64,000 nt of DNA from Symsagittifera roscoffensis (lineage: Eukaryota; Xenacoelomorpha; Acoela; Convolutidae): NCBI RefSeq assembly GCF_963678635.1, contig NC_087066.1, positions 60,544,875 through 60,608,874 on the forward strand. The letters are read 5' to 3'. The position numbers and the translations under genes were made by a program. Below are positions 32,985 to 42,271 of this stretch, piece after piece. Position 1 is the first letter of the stretch; every line of letters starts with the position of its first letter. The notes beneath the pieces are model-generated. The model made no database searches. It was not told the DNA's origin and worked only from the letters and a program-made list of their open reading frames with translations.

Positions 32985-35900
32985 ATGGCAGACAGATTCT
33001 GGAAATCCATGCCCGCGGCCCTGAAGAAGCCTACTCTTGATGAGCTGTACAGACGCCTGAGGGACCTGGATTATACCCAAATAGACGAGAGAATGGCGAT
33101 AATGCTGAATGCCATCCTCCAGTTGGAAGACCAGGGTGAATGCAGGGAGTCTGCGACGGAGGCTGTCTTGATGATCGGCTACACCACCGAGGGAATATCG
33201 AACCAAGAACAGACCAGATGGTTGTCTTGGAATGTGGATGGAGGAGTAAGGGGTTTTGACTTGGCAAGGAATCCTGGCCTGAATAACAATACCGAATATG
33301 GCGCAGGGGAATTCCCACTACCGACTAGGCCAACAGTAAGATCCACAAGCCAGAGCTCGAGTAGGGTGCCATCGATGTCACGAACGCAACAGACTACCGA
33401 GGCATATCCGGATCTAGGTGTTCTAAAGAAAGAGCTCGAGAAGACGCAGAAGGAAAGGAATAAGGCGAACCTCGATCGGGTTCAGGCAAAGCTGGATCGG
33501 GAGAAGGTTCAGCTGGAAAGGGACCAGGCGGTCAACGAGCGAGACCAGGCTCTGAGGTTGCTTGAGATGCAAAAAGCTGAACATCAACAGGAGTTAAGGG
33601 TGCGGGAGAACGCCGCAAATCGTGATCAACTGAGGTCGGAATTGGACAGAATAGAACAACGACAACGCGAGCTTGATGCACAGAAGGGAGCCAGGCCGAA
33701 GGAGCGAGTGGTCACCAGCTCGAGGCCAGAGTCACGTATGGAGGTGGATGAAGCCCCCAGAGCAAGAGCACGGTTCAACCTTGACCGCGAGGCCCGAGAA
33801 CACATGAGTGAAGGGTTGGAAGTCTGGATACCGAATGACGCAACGTCTTCCTTGCGTAGCCTAGAGACGCAACCCATACGCCCACTGATGGATGTGGAGC
33901 TGCCGGGATACACCCCAACATCGACCTCGAGTGACAGTCAGGTGAGCGGCGGCTCATCGCGTCTGAAAGAACTGGGCGAGAGATTGCGACAAAAGAGTCG
34001 TGAGAGTTCGGCAAGACCGGAGCTTCCCCCGACGTGGAGGGAACAGCCGGTTAGGAGTGTCGTGACCTCGAGTTATAAGAAGAATACAGAGGGGAGGTAC
34101 CACAGGCACAATCGGCTGGACTGGAGTGCGGAGCAGAAAGCTAGGAGAGACTGCTTTCATGATGCGGCCTGGGTGCAGTACTTGGCGCCATCCCGGGTAC
34201 CAGAAGGTGCGGTTCACCTAATCGTAGGGGACAGCCTGGTGCGGGTGTTGACCCGGATCCGATCGCACTGGCAGACGGGAATCTTGAGTTTCGCTGGAGC
34301 TGCCACGCCACAGATGTTGGCAACGCTTGACATGCTGGGGATGACCAAAGTATACACGGTGACCCTGATGGTCGGGACCAACGATGTATCAAGGGGTGAA
34401 GCGAGGAAAATAACAAGGCTGCACGATAAGGTGAGCTGCCTTCTTGAGGAACTGAGGATTCAGATGGACCCCATCCTGTTGACGATATGTACTGTCCCCT
34501 ACAACATGATGTTTGATCAGCACGCCTTGGAGATGAACGAGAAGGTGCGGAACCTAAACAAGGTGATAAGAGACATCCACCGGAAGAGTGTGCTCCCTGT
34601 CAGACTGTTGGACGTGGCAGAGCGCATGGAGAAAGAGGGATTCCCTGAAGACACCTCCAATGATGGAATCCATTTTGATAGACCAAGGGGAGCAGAGTGG
34701 CTAAACGACGTCTTCCAAGAACACATAAACGCGCTAGAGGCGGATCTGCTAGAGACAGCCCAATTCACATTAGGACCACCTCCGAACCCACCATTCCTTG
34801 CCTCAAGGGCCTTGTCTGGTCGCTTGGGACCGAGAGTTGACACTAGAGACAGTTCAAGGAGCAGCCAGACCAGATTGCAGAGTGCCACGCCAATGGAGTC
34901 TGAGGAGGTGACGTCATCAACACCTCCAAGCTCGGCGATATCCTCAGTGGTAGTGGCGGAGAGCAAACTGGAAAAGAAGTCTATGGAGACCGCTCGCTTG
35001 AGATATCCTGAGAAGGTGAAAGAACTGGATCTAGAGAGTTTGGAATGCAGGCGAGAATTGGCGGAAACCCTGGGGATCGAACGAGGTTCACACGAGGATT
35101 TGAATAGGCATCATTGCGTGGACTGGTTGAAAGCTCATGAGGCGCACTTCTCGAGAGCGAAGTTGATGGAGACCACAGACCTGACTGGAATTCCCACAAA
35201 AGCGATCATGGGACCCATTAACTACAGACCTCTCAAGCTGCTGGGGAGTCCTGGACTTATAGCAGAACCTCCCAAGCACCGAACTAGCATCGCCAGGATC
35301 AGGTTGGCAACCCCGGCACAGTTAAAGGTGGTAGACAAGCTACTCAATCCGGGAGGAACGGGATTGCCAGATGCCGCTTACGAAGGCTCGAAATTGGCGG
35401 AAGATCCCAGGTACGGGAAGCCCTGTGGGAGTACCCAGCTGGCCAAAACCCTGGCAGTTTATGATAGAGCAGATCCAGCTGCTGCGAGAGTAGTCATTGT
35501 GGCGGGATCAGACTTCGAAGGAACGTCTCCCAAGTTGTTCTGGCCGGAGACTTTGATATACTCTTTGCCAGGAGCTGAATTAAATCAGATGTTAACTCTG
35601 GTGGTGGCAATAAAGTCGGAGATGCCCTGTGAACCTGAGCTGCTATTGTTTGCAGGAATGAATGATCACCTGCACGCGATGGGACTTCTTGAGCAACTAA
35701 AGGGCGATGAAATTCCGACATCGAGGAAGATATGGGAAGCCATTCAAGCGTTGTTTGCGACGATGAATGAAGTGCAAGAGAATGTTGTCTCGAGATTCGG
35801 GTCCAAGACGAAGGTGGTGTTTGCCACATCCCCTGGATACGCGAATATGCCACCCGCCCTACAGTTCGTGTACGCGGTCTTGATCCTGATAGCAGAAGGG

Positions 35901-38900
35901 AATGAATGGCGGATTCTAATGGCGGCTCCCAATCGGGAGTTGGAGCCATCGAACCTGAGGCTTCGCAAGTCAGAATTGGCGGCGGCATGGGCGGACATAT
36001 CTCATGCACTGAGGGGCTTTTATGGACTAGCCGACATCCTGATCGTATTAGACGAGGTGCTCTTGCTAGAGATATCGAACTTTGCCAGGCAACTCAAGTT
36101 CAGCCCAGTCATCGGGGACGATCACCCGGCGATAAGCAAATTAACGGCCAGCTTGTGGTTTCGGAGTATGGACGTGAAGATCACAAACTCCACCAGCAAG
36201 TCTAGAGGTCCCAGTAACGAGAGAAGAAATGTGGCCGAGACGGAAAAGCAATTAGAATCGATGAAATATCGTTTGACCCAAGAGAATGGCTGGTGGCCAT
36301 TTTTGACACCAAGGCTGGAGAACGCCACGAACAAGACAAGGGAGGAAGCACCACCCCTCGTGAAACAAGTCTGGAGTTTTCTGGAGAAACAACTGGAGCT
36401 GGCCGAAACAAGAGACATGACGGTGGCTAAATTTGTCTCGGCCGCCAATGAAGTGACGATTGGAGGGTTCTGGAGAGAGCACGCCAAAGGCGAATTGAAG
36501 ACTAGGAGGGATTACGAGATTCTCAAGTTCTTGAGTCCTTGCTGGGAGAAGGAATTCTTGGCAGGAATATTCGGTACCACGGCGACTATCTTTGGAGCCT
36601 TCGTGCAGGAGATACTGGGCATGCCCATCAGCCTGCTCTTGGCCCTGTATTTGGTCTACCCCAGATACTTGTTCAAGATGGGCCCAGCATACATGTTTAG
36701 TCGAGGAGTGGAGACACTTCGAGTTGATGGGTACCTGGCACTAGTACTCTTGACCCATGGGGAATTGGTGTCGTTTCATCGATTAATGGAATATGGAGAG
36801 CCTCTGTCTATGGGGAGAGTCCACACGAGCATTGAAACCAGCTCCTACAAGTGTGCCGCAGGGTTGAAGACGTTGCTAGTACAATACCTCATGATGCAAA
36901 ATCGGCACATGACGGGTGAAGATGAGAATCCAACTTCGAGAGAAGAATGGAAGAAGACGAACAGAGGGATGCCTCTGCTGACGGACCTATGCCTGGCAAT
37001 GAGGTCGGACCCAATGGGGATAATCCGGGGCCTAGAGGAGGTGGTGACCTGCATTTATGGTCCAGCAGTGACGTACGCGTTCCCAGACCCCCTGGTGACA
37101 ACGTATCGTCTTATCAGTATACTGGATGGGACGGCGTTGAATTGGTGTCAGCAGGAGGTGCTCAGAGGGCGAATGAGCAACACGGTACTCTTTGGAAAGG
37201 TGAAAGATGCCGAGCTAATAGTGTACAACTTCAGGGGGCAAATGCAATGTAGAATGGCAGGCAAGCGAGAGGGTCCCATCGAAATGTATCCCAAATTCTG
37301 GAACTTGAACCCATTGACGGCAGACGGACGAGAAATCTTGAGAATTCCTGCCTGGAAGGAGTGCTTCGCATTGGTGAAGAGGGAGCTGGAGACCATAATG
37401 GAGAAAGAAATCCTCCCAGCCACCATGCCTGAGTTCCCAATAGTCAGGAGGATGACCTTAGGAATGAATAGTCCCTTGGTAGTTCCCTCCATAATGGCGA
37501 GGATGACGACGGAGGAAATGCAGAAGGGTTTCACTGATGGCTGGGACCACCTGTTCATCGGCTACACGGCGGCGGTCTACTTCCATACCAGCGAGACGAA
37601 GGTAAATTCGTGGACGACGCAAGCGAAAAAGAGTAGAGGTTCGCAGCCCCCAGGATATGAGGTGCGGAAGGTCTTGAGAACTCTAGAGAAGGAGGGACTT
37701 GAGAACATGTTACCCATATGGGATGATGGCAGGATGATCGTGATGGAGGGGCACGTCGCATTGGTGGACGACATGAAATTTGCCACGAGAAAATATAAGG
37801 CACCCTATGGCTTGGAACAGGTGGAAATAAGACAGGAGGGAACAGAACTAGTTGCAGCAGGTCAACTGCATGTAGCACTGACGGAATACAAAAAGCTGGA
37901 TCCTACGACACCATCACCACTGTCAGTGGACACGCCTGGAGACAAGAGGAGTGGACCCGTCGAGGACCGATTTAAGAAAATTCTCGAGAGAAGGAGACAT
38001 GAGTCAGAAGAAGAGATTATGGATGAAACTCTCAGTGAAGCCGGTGAAGACATGGAAGTGGGGAATACGGCTGAACCAGGGCCATCAGGGGAGGAGCTCA
38101 CCACTCAAGAGCTGTTGAAAGACTTGAGCGAGGAGAATTGGGCAGATACGGCCACCCCACCCCTGAATCCGTCCCCCCGGAAGAATCTGGAATTGCCATT
38201 GGCAAGTGAAACCTTCAATATGGGGATGATACTCTTGAGCTCGGAGGAAAGGGAAAGGAACACTTTCGAAGGGAACAGGGACATATTCCTGGGATCCCTG
38301 AAGGACGATGCTTGGCAGGAGTTCTTGGAAGAATTCAATCAAGAAGTGGGCAGCGAGGCGACGCTGGACAAATTCAAGGAGGAACTGTGGGACACAGTCG
38401 TAAGATTTGGAGAACCGCTTCTGATAGGAACGGGCCTGGATGAGAAGGCGAGAAAAGAGCTACTGAGCAAGCTGGAAGAGCTGAGGAATTCACGATCGAA
38501 GACTAGAGAAGAAAAATGTGAGGACAGCTCTACTCGGAGACAAAAAACTGTAGATAAAATGGTTGATGATATAAAAAGGGATAAGGTTGGGACTAGTAAT
38601 ATGATTAAAAGTACTAATATCCTTAAGGCTCGAGCAGGGGGGAGGCAAGAGTTGGAAGGAGTGGATGGAGAGGTCGAATCAGTGATGGTAGCCACAACAC
38701 CCTCAAGTAGAGATGTGAAGACTCGCAAGAGGAAGAGAGAAGTGGAAGGATTGGGTAGTCCTTCAGTGGATGCTGTTTCGGAAGGAAACTTGAGAGAGAC
38801 GGCGCCCATGATTTTGGCTCGATGCAAGACGGCGGCATACAAGAGCAGCTCGGAGCTCAGAAGACCACTTGAAGTAGAGAGGGAAATAGAGGTTTCCACC

Positions 38901-40661
38901 AGTTCGACATCGGAGGAAGACTTCAAGCCTCAGAAGATAAACGTGAAGAGAGGTTCAACGAACGGACAGACATGGGAAGTAGATGTCGACAAAGAATGGA
39001 TCTCGAAGGCACACCAGGCCACGGGCAAGCGAGTGACAAGTGATCCATTGGAGAGGAACAAGACGAGGAACACCTCCCGGACGTGGTGGGTGGCCCTTGA
39101 AACATTGAAAGAAATGGAGGACTGCTGGAAGAAGTTGGACAGTGGAGTAGCTCGCAAGCGACGCAATTGGGCCACCCAGCAAAAGGCCGAGGTTAATAAA
39201 ATAGAAATGGCAACTCATCTGAAGAGGTCCTGGCAGAGTTTGTTGAAGGATCATTTTGAAGAAGCAATGAGGACACCCTCATCAGCACCACCATTAATGG
39301 CGAATCCCTTCGTTAGAACTGCAGGACAATTAATGTTCACCTGGAGTCTGGTGGGGATAGAGTTGGAAACGCTGACCTCGTATGACAGGCTGAAGTTGGG
39401 AAGCAAGAAGCTAGATGTGTATCAGGCACTGATGCAACACGTAGCCAGGGATAATTCAGGCTTGAGCCTAGCTAGAAGAAAGGACGCCACGTGTTTCTTG
39501 AGATGGATAATGTCAATGATGTCTGATAGCACCATCCTGGCATGCCAACAGAGAGCAAGCGTAAGCAAAACCATGGAAAAAAGAGTCTCAACGGTCATCT
39601 TGAACGTGGATCAGAGCACAGGAATAGAAAAGGAAGAGGGTTCCAGACTATCCCTAGAGAACCATAGGAAGCTAGACGAGGTGCGGAGGTTTTATAATAA
39701 GAAGTTCGAAGAAGAACATGATGTTCACCGTAACCTGGCCTCGTCAGAGCAGTACTCGAGGCTCAGCGAGAAGGGGGAATACCAATATGTGTCTGGAGTG
39801 ATGGGAATGGCCTACAACCCCTTCTTAGACTCGGAAGCTGGAGGCGCCCACAGGAACCATGAGGTAGCGGAGCTACTGAAGTTTTGGACGGAAAGAATAA
39901 TGAAAATAGACGCGGTGGAAAAAGAGGGGCCGAGCCTGGGCCTGATTCTTGAGAAAACACCAGAGGTGGTGAGCATACCGCGTTCAAACAAGAGAGTTGA
40001 AGTGAACATGGGCGATGGAAATGGCTTGTTAACCACGAACTTGGGAGTGGTATGGAAGCTATTAAGACCCTCCTGGTGTCCACATCCCCACGCGAGTCTG
40101 ATCGAGGAAACCACCGAGCGAGTGAGGTTAGCACCAACGGAAGATGAAGATCTGGCAAAGTTGAGTGTGCTGCATAAGCTAATTTCACCTCAGATGCAAG
40201 AGCCAGGCGAAAAGACTAGTAATCCCGGGTCAGCAAAGAAATTGGAGCCGGGTAGCTGTCTGGATTCGACGTGTGGAAACGGAGAGCACACCTGCGATGG
40301 ACGGTCATGCGTTAGAATACTGTCATTTCAAAAAGAAGACCTGGTCACTTGGTTCGAAGACATAACAGAAAGGGAGAAAAGTGAAGTGCAAATAGTAGCG
40401 GAGTGTTACGCGAGAACCACGGTGAATATAGCGACAGCTCTCGGATTCTTCTCGAGAATGTGTAGTCTGCAGTCACTGGAAAGACTAGAATCTGAACATC
40501 ATTTAGTGACGGCGTTGAGCGTAGAATCATGGCCCGGGGTGTTGCAGGTGACTCAAAAACACATCCGGAGCTGGAAGGTTGGTCTCGAGGCGGAAATGGG
40601 ATTTCCCATGAGCGAAGCTTATGGCTTGCCATTGAACGCGAAATCGCTGATAGGTCAATGA
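32985..40661 (+). CDS. Element 1 ORF3: giant accessory protein with SGNH hydrolase (2558 aa)
   Basis: ATG at 32985, stop TGA 40659-40661, no interruption. Domains: a conserved N-terminal helical module (residues about 15-110, also in element 2). A coiled coil (about 148-236). An SGNH/GDSL hydrolase (about 408-590) with GDSL nucleophile Ser417, block II Gly438, GTND Asn466 and DGIHF Asp560/His563, so all catalytic blocks are present. A second SGNH-like unit (about 835-1060) has degenerate motifs AGSDF and FAGMNDH plus a later DDHP. A hydrophobic stretch at about 1193-1229 could be a membrane segment. The C-terminal half is long, mixed and unrecognised, with an acidic region (about 1665-1830) and a Cys cluster CLDSTCGNGEHTCDGRSC near residue 2430. 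Its place after pol matches env, but I see no signal peptide and no glycoprotein features. SGNH esterase domains are known in ORF1 of CR1-type LINEs. The role here is unknown. Confidence 0.9.
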   Translation: MADRFWKSMPAALKKPTLDELYRRLRDLDYTQIDERMAIMLNAILQLEDQGECRESATEAVLMIGYTTEGISNQEQTRWLSWNVDGGVRGFDLARNPGLNNNTEYGAGEFPLPTRPTVRSTSQSSSRVPSMSRTQQTTEAYPDLGVLKKELEKTQKERNKANLDRVQAKLDREKVQLERDQAVNERDQALRLLEMQKAEHQQELRVRENAANRDQLRSELDRIEQRQRELDAQKGARPKERVVTSSRPESRMEVDEAPRARARFNLDREAREHMSEGLEVWIPNDATSSLRSLETQPIRPLMDVELPGYTPTSTSSDSQVSGGSSRLKELGERLRQKSRESSARPELPPTWREQPVRSVVTSSYKKNTEGRYHRHNRLDWSAEQKARRDCFHDAAWVQYLAPSRVPEGAVHLIVGDSLVRVLTRIRSHWQTGILSFAGAATPQMLATLDMLGMTKVYTVTLMVGTNDVSRGEARKITRLHDKVSCLLEELRIQMDPILLTICTVPYNMMFDQHALEMNEKVRNLNKVIRDIHRKSVLPVRLLDVAERMEKEGFPEDTSNDGIHFDRPRGAEWLNDVFQEHINALEADLLETAQFTLGPPPNPPFLASRALSGRLGPRVDTRDSSRSSQTRLQSATPMESEEVTSSTPPSSAISSVVVAESKLEKKSMETARLRYPEKVKELDLESLECRRELAETLGIERGSHEDLNRHHCVDWLKAHEAHFSRAKLMETTDLTGIPTKAIMGPINYRPLKLLGSPGLIAEPPKHRTSIARIRLATPAQLKVVDKLLNPGGTGLPDAAYEGSKLAEDPRYGKPCGSTQLAKTLAVYDRADPAAARVVIVAGSDFEGTSPKLFWPETLIYSLPGAELNQMLTLVVAIKSEMPCEPELLLFAGMNDHLHAMGLLEQLKGDEIPTSRKIWEAIQALFATMNEVQENVVSRFGSKTKVVFATSPGYANMPPALQFVYAVLILIAEGNEWRILMAAPNRELEPSNLRLRKSELAAAWADISHALRGFYGLADILIVLDEVLLLEISNFARQLKFSPVIGDDHPAISKLTASLWFRSMDVKITNSTSKSRGPSNERRNVAETEKQLESMKYRLTQENGWWPFLTPRLENATNKTREEAPPLVKQVWSFLEKQLELAETRDMTVAKFVSAANEVTIGGFWREHAKGELKTRRDYEILKFLSPCWEKEFLAGIFGTTATIFGAFVQEILGMPISLLLALYLVYPRYLFKMGPAYMFSRGVETLRVDGYLALVLLTHGELVSFHRLMEYGEPLSMGRVHTSIETSSYKCAAGLKTLLVQYLMMQNRHMTGEDENPTSREEWKKTNRGMPLLTDLCLAMRSDPMGIIRGLEEVVTCIYGPAVTYAFPDPLVTTYRLISILDGTALNWCQQEVLRGRMSNTVLFGKVKDAELIVYNFRGQMQCRMAGKREGPIEMYPKFWNLNPLTADGREILRIPAWKECFALVKRELETIMEKEILPATMPEFPIVRRMTLGMNSPLVVPSIMARMTTEEMQKGFTDGWDHLFIGYTAAVYFHTSETKVNSWTTQAKKSRGSQPPGYEVRKVLRTLEKEGLENMLPIWDDGRMIVMEGHVALVDDMKFATRKYKAPYGLEQVEIRQEGTELVAAGQLHVALTEYKKLDPTTPSPLSVDTPGDKRSGPVEDRFKKILERRRHESEEEIMDETLSEAGEDMEVGNTAEPGPSGEELTTQELLKDLSEENWADTATPPLNPSPRKNLELPLASETFNMGMILLSSEERERNTFEGNRDIFLGSLKDDAWQEFLEEFNQEVGSEATLDKFKEELWDTVVRFGEPLLIGTGLDEKARKELLSKLEELRNSRSKTREEKCEDSSTRRQKTVDKMVDDIKRDKVGTSNMIKSTNILKARAGGRQELEGVDGEVESVMVATTPSSRDVKTRKRKREVEGLGSPSVDAVSEGNLRETAPMILARCKTAAYKSSSELRRPLEVEREIEVSTSSTSEEDFKPQKINVKRGSTNGQTWEVDVDKEWISKAHQATGKRVTSDPLERNKTRNTSRTWWVALETLKEMEDCWKKLDSGVARKRRNWATQQKAEVNKIEMATHLKRSWQSLLKDHFEEAMRTPSSAPPLMANPFVRTAGQLMFTWSLVGIELETLTSYDRLKLGSKKLDVYQALMQHVARDNSGLSLARRKDATCFLRWIMSMMSDSTILACQQRASVSKTMEKRVSTVILNVDQSTGIEKEEGSRLSLENHRKLDEVRRFYNKKFEEEHDVHRNLASSEQYSRLSEKGEYQYVSGVMGMAYNPFLDSEAGGAHRNHEVAELLKFWTERIMKIDAVEKEGPSLGLILEKTPEVVSIPRSNKRVEVNMGDGNGLLTTNLGVVWKLLRPSWCPHPHASLIEETTERVRLAPTEDEDLAKLSVLHKLISPQMQEPGEKTSNPGSAKKLEPGSCLDSTCGNGEHTCDGRSCVRILSFQKEDLVTWFEDITEREKSEVQIVAECYARTTVNIATALGFFSRMCSLQSLERLESEHHLVTALSVESWPGVLQVTQKHIRSWKVGLEAEMGFPMSEAYGLPLNAKSLIGQ

Positions 40662-41842
40662 TGGCCAACTTGTGCGGAAGTCACTACCCACTGCACATGG
40701 TGATGGTGGAAGCATCCAGCCAGAGAGTACTGGTGGACAAGGCCTTCTCAGTGCCCAAGTGCGTAAGGTTGGCTCGGATATCGCATCACTCGCACAAGTT
40801 GTTGAGAAAAATCAGAGGGACAGTACCAAAAGAATTGAGAGATGACTTGAGTGAAATCTGGGGAGAAGAACTTTTGAAGTTGGAGAGAGAGAACACAAGC
40901 GATCACGAGAGACAAAACGTGATCGGAAAACCTGTGGGAAGTGCTCCAAACCTGGAAGATAACGACACGATGCATGAGAAAATGATGGAGCTTGAGCCTC
41001 TCTTGGAAGCCTCGGGGGAGCGTAACCTCAGGAGCATTGAAATCACCCATGGAGAATGCCCATGCCACTGTTTAGCGCAAACGGTGTGGTATCCAGATCA
41101 CAAGAACCTTTGCCTGGTGTGGGATATGGAAGAAATCCGGTCGATCGGACTACCGGATCACCGACAGAAGGTGACGATCTTGGTAGTGAGTACGATGTTG
41201 GCTCTGAGATGGATAGAAGAGAATATAACGAAGTATCGGGAAGCGGGGACGCCAACGGCTGAGTCAATATACGCGATAGACTACAGTAGGAGACTCGAGT
41301 TGTTTGACACTGCGTGCAAGGTATTCGCCATACCAACGGAAATCAGACATGTCTGGAGCCGTTTGAGGTACTTCCCATGGTTTCGGGCGACGCTGACGTC
41401 CTGGTTGTACATGACAACGAAAGATCACATGAGAAAACATCGAAAAGAGTATCGACAGTTCCAGGCCGAGATTGGGCCGGAAGCTTTCAAGAGACCCCTG
41501 TTAACCCATCGTAATGCAATCACGACAGGATGGAAGAGAGTGGGTAAAATGTCTAGAGACAATACCAGGGCGAGGGAATCGATACTAGAGGAGGACCTGG
41601 CGAAGAACGTGAGCTTGAGCCTGCACAACTCCTTTTGTTTGAACCGGGAATCTAGGGTGAAGGCACTACCCAACCAAGCAAAGAGGTTGCAAGAGCAAAG
41701 AGAATGGATGCGATCCTACGAGCAGCTGAAGGCTTGGGAGGAGATTGTGATTAGCTCCGATGATGAAGAGGAACTGTTGAGACAGTTTGCCGTATCTAGT
41801 ACTTCAGGGTGCAGTACCTCCAAGGCGAAGAGTGCGAGATGA
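40658..41842 (+). CDS. Element 1 ORF4 (394 aa), coupled to ORF3 by an ATGA overlap
   Basis: The ATG at 40658 overlaps the ORF3 TGA (40659-40661) as ATGA, which suggests termination-reinitiation. The -1 frame is open further upstream, but no slippery heptamer is visible near the stop. The protein has a small Cys/His cluster (GECPCHCLAQ, about residue 130) and several amphipathic Trp-rich helices. Near the end EEIVISSDDEEELL fits a SUMO-interacting motif (hydrophobic core followed by acidic residues). No known family is recognised. Confidence 0.85.
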   Translation: MMANLCGSHYPLHMVMVEASSQRVLVDKAFSVPKCVRLARISHHSHKLLRKIRGTVPKELRDDLSEIWGEELLKLERENTSDHERQNVIGKPVGSAPNLEDNDTMHEKMMELEPLLEASGERNLRSIEITHGECPCHCLAQTVWYPDHKNLCLVWDMEEIRSIGLPDHRQKVTILVVSTMLALRWIEENITKYREAGTPTAESIYAIDYSRRLELFDTACKVFAIPTEIRHVWSRLRYFPWFRATLTSWLYMTTKDHMRKHRKEYRQFQAEIGPEAFKRPLLTHRNAITTGWKRVGKMSRDNTRARESILEEDLAKNVSLSLHNSFCLNRESRVKALPNQAKRLQEQREWMRSYEQLKAWEEIVISSDDEEELLRQFAVSSTSGCSTSKAKSAR

Positions 41843-42259
41843 GCAGGTGGCTCGAATGGATCTTGAGTCTTGAGAGGGAAAAGGGGGCTTGAGCGTGGAT
41901 CCGGGTGAAACTTGGATTCACGAAAAAGAAGTTTTAACAAAGCAAATATTGTTATTAATATACTATATTTATTATATAAATCAAAATGCTGCATGACAAT
42001 TTCCTGATTGAGTAGGACAAAAGAAATTTTAAATGATTGGCTTGGAAAGCAAGAATTCAAAGGTGCAGGTGTGTGCAGATTTTGATTGCTGTTTAGCGAT
42101 AGTGTGAAAATTTTACATGGCTGTGAATTTTGGGGTGTAGATAAGCTTAAGTCTGCTGCAAACTTCTGTAAATGACCACTGGCACTGTATCTTGAGTAAC
42201 ACTCGGTTTTCTGGGACTCACTGGCAGAAGACAGCACGCGATGAGGACATCGATCTCGA
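41843..42259 (+). other. Element 1 3' untranslated region
   Basis: Begins with a CTTGAG-rich purine-rich stretch (41851-41895), then AT-rich DNA, then GC-richer sequence leading to the polypurine motif. No coding region is seen. Confidence 0.75.
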
Positions 42260-42271
42260 GTCCGGGGAGTA
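42260..42271 (+). promoter_or_regulatory. 3' polypurine tract candidate
   Basis: GTCCGGGGAGTA lies directly against the TGTG start of the 3' LTR, where plus-strand DNA synthesis must be primed. GTCCGGGGAG recurs eight more times inside elements 1 and 2. Confidence 0.65.

Noticed and set aside
40529-40661. Programmed -1 frameshift fusing ORF3 and ORF4
   Set aside because: No X-XXY-YYZ slippery heptamer is seen in the overlap, and the ATGA overlap gives a simpler explanation.
32985-40661. ORF3 as a classical retroviral envelope glycoprotein
   Set aside because: Position fits, but there is no N-terminal signal peptide, no clear glycosylation or furin-type layout, and the recognised domain is an SGNH hydrolase.
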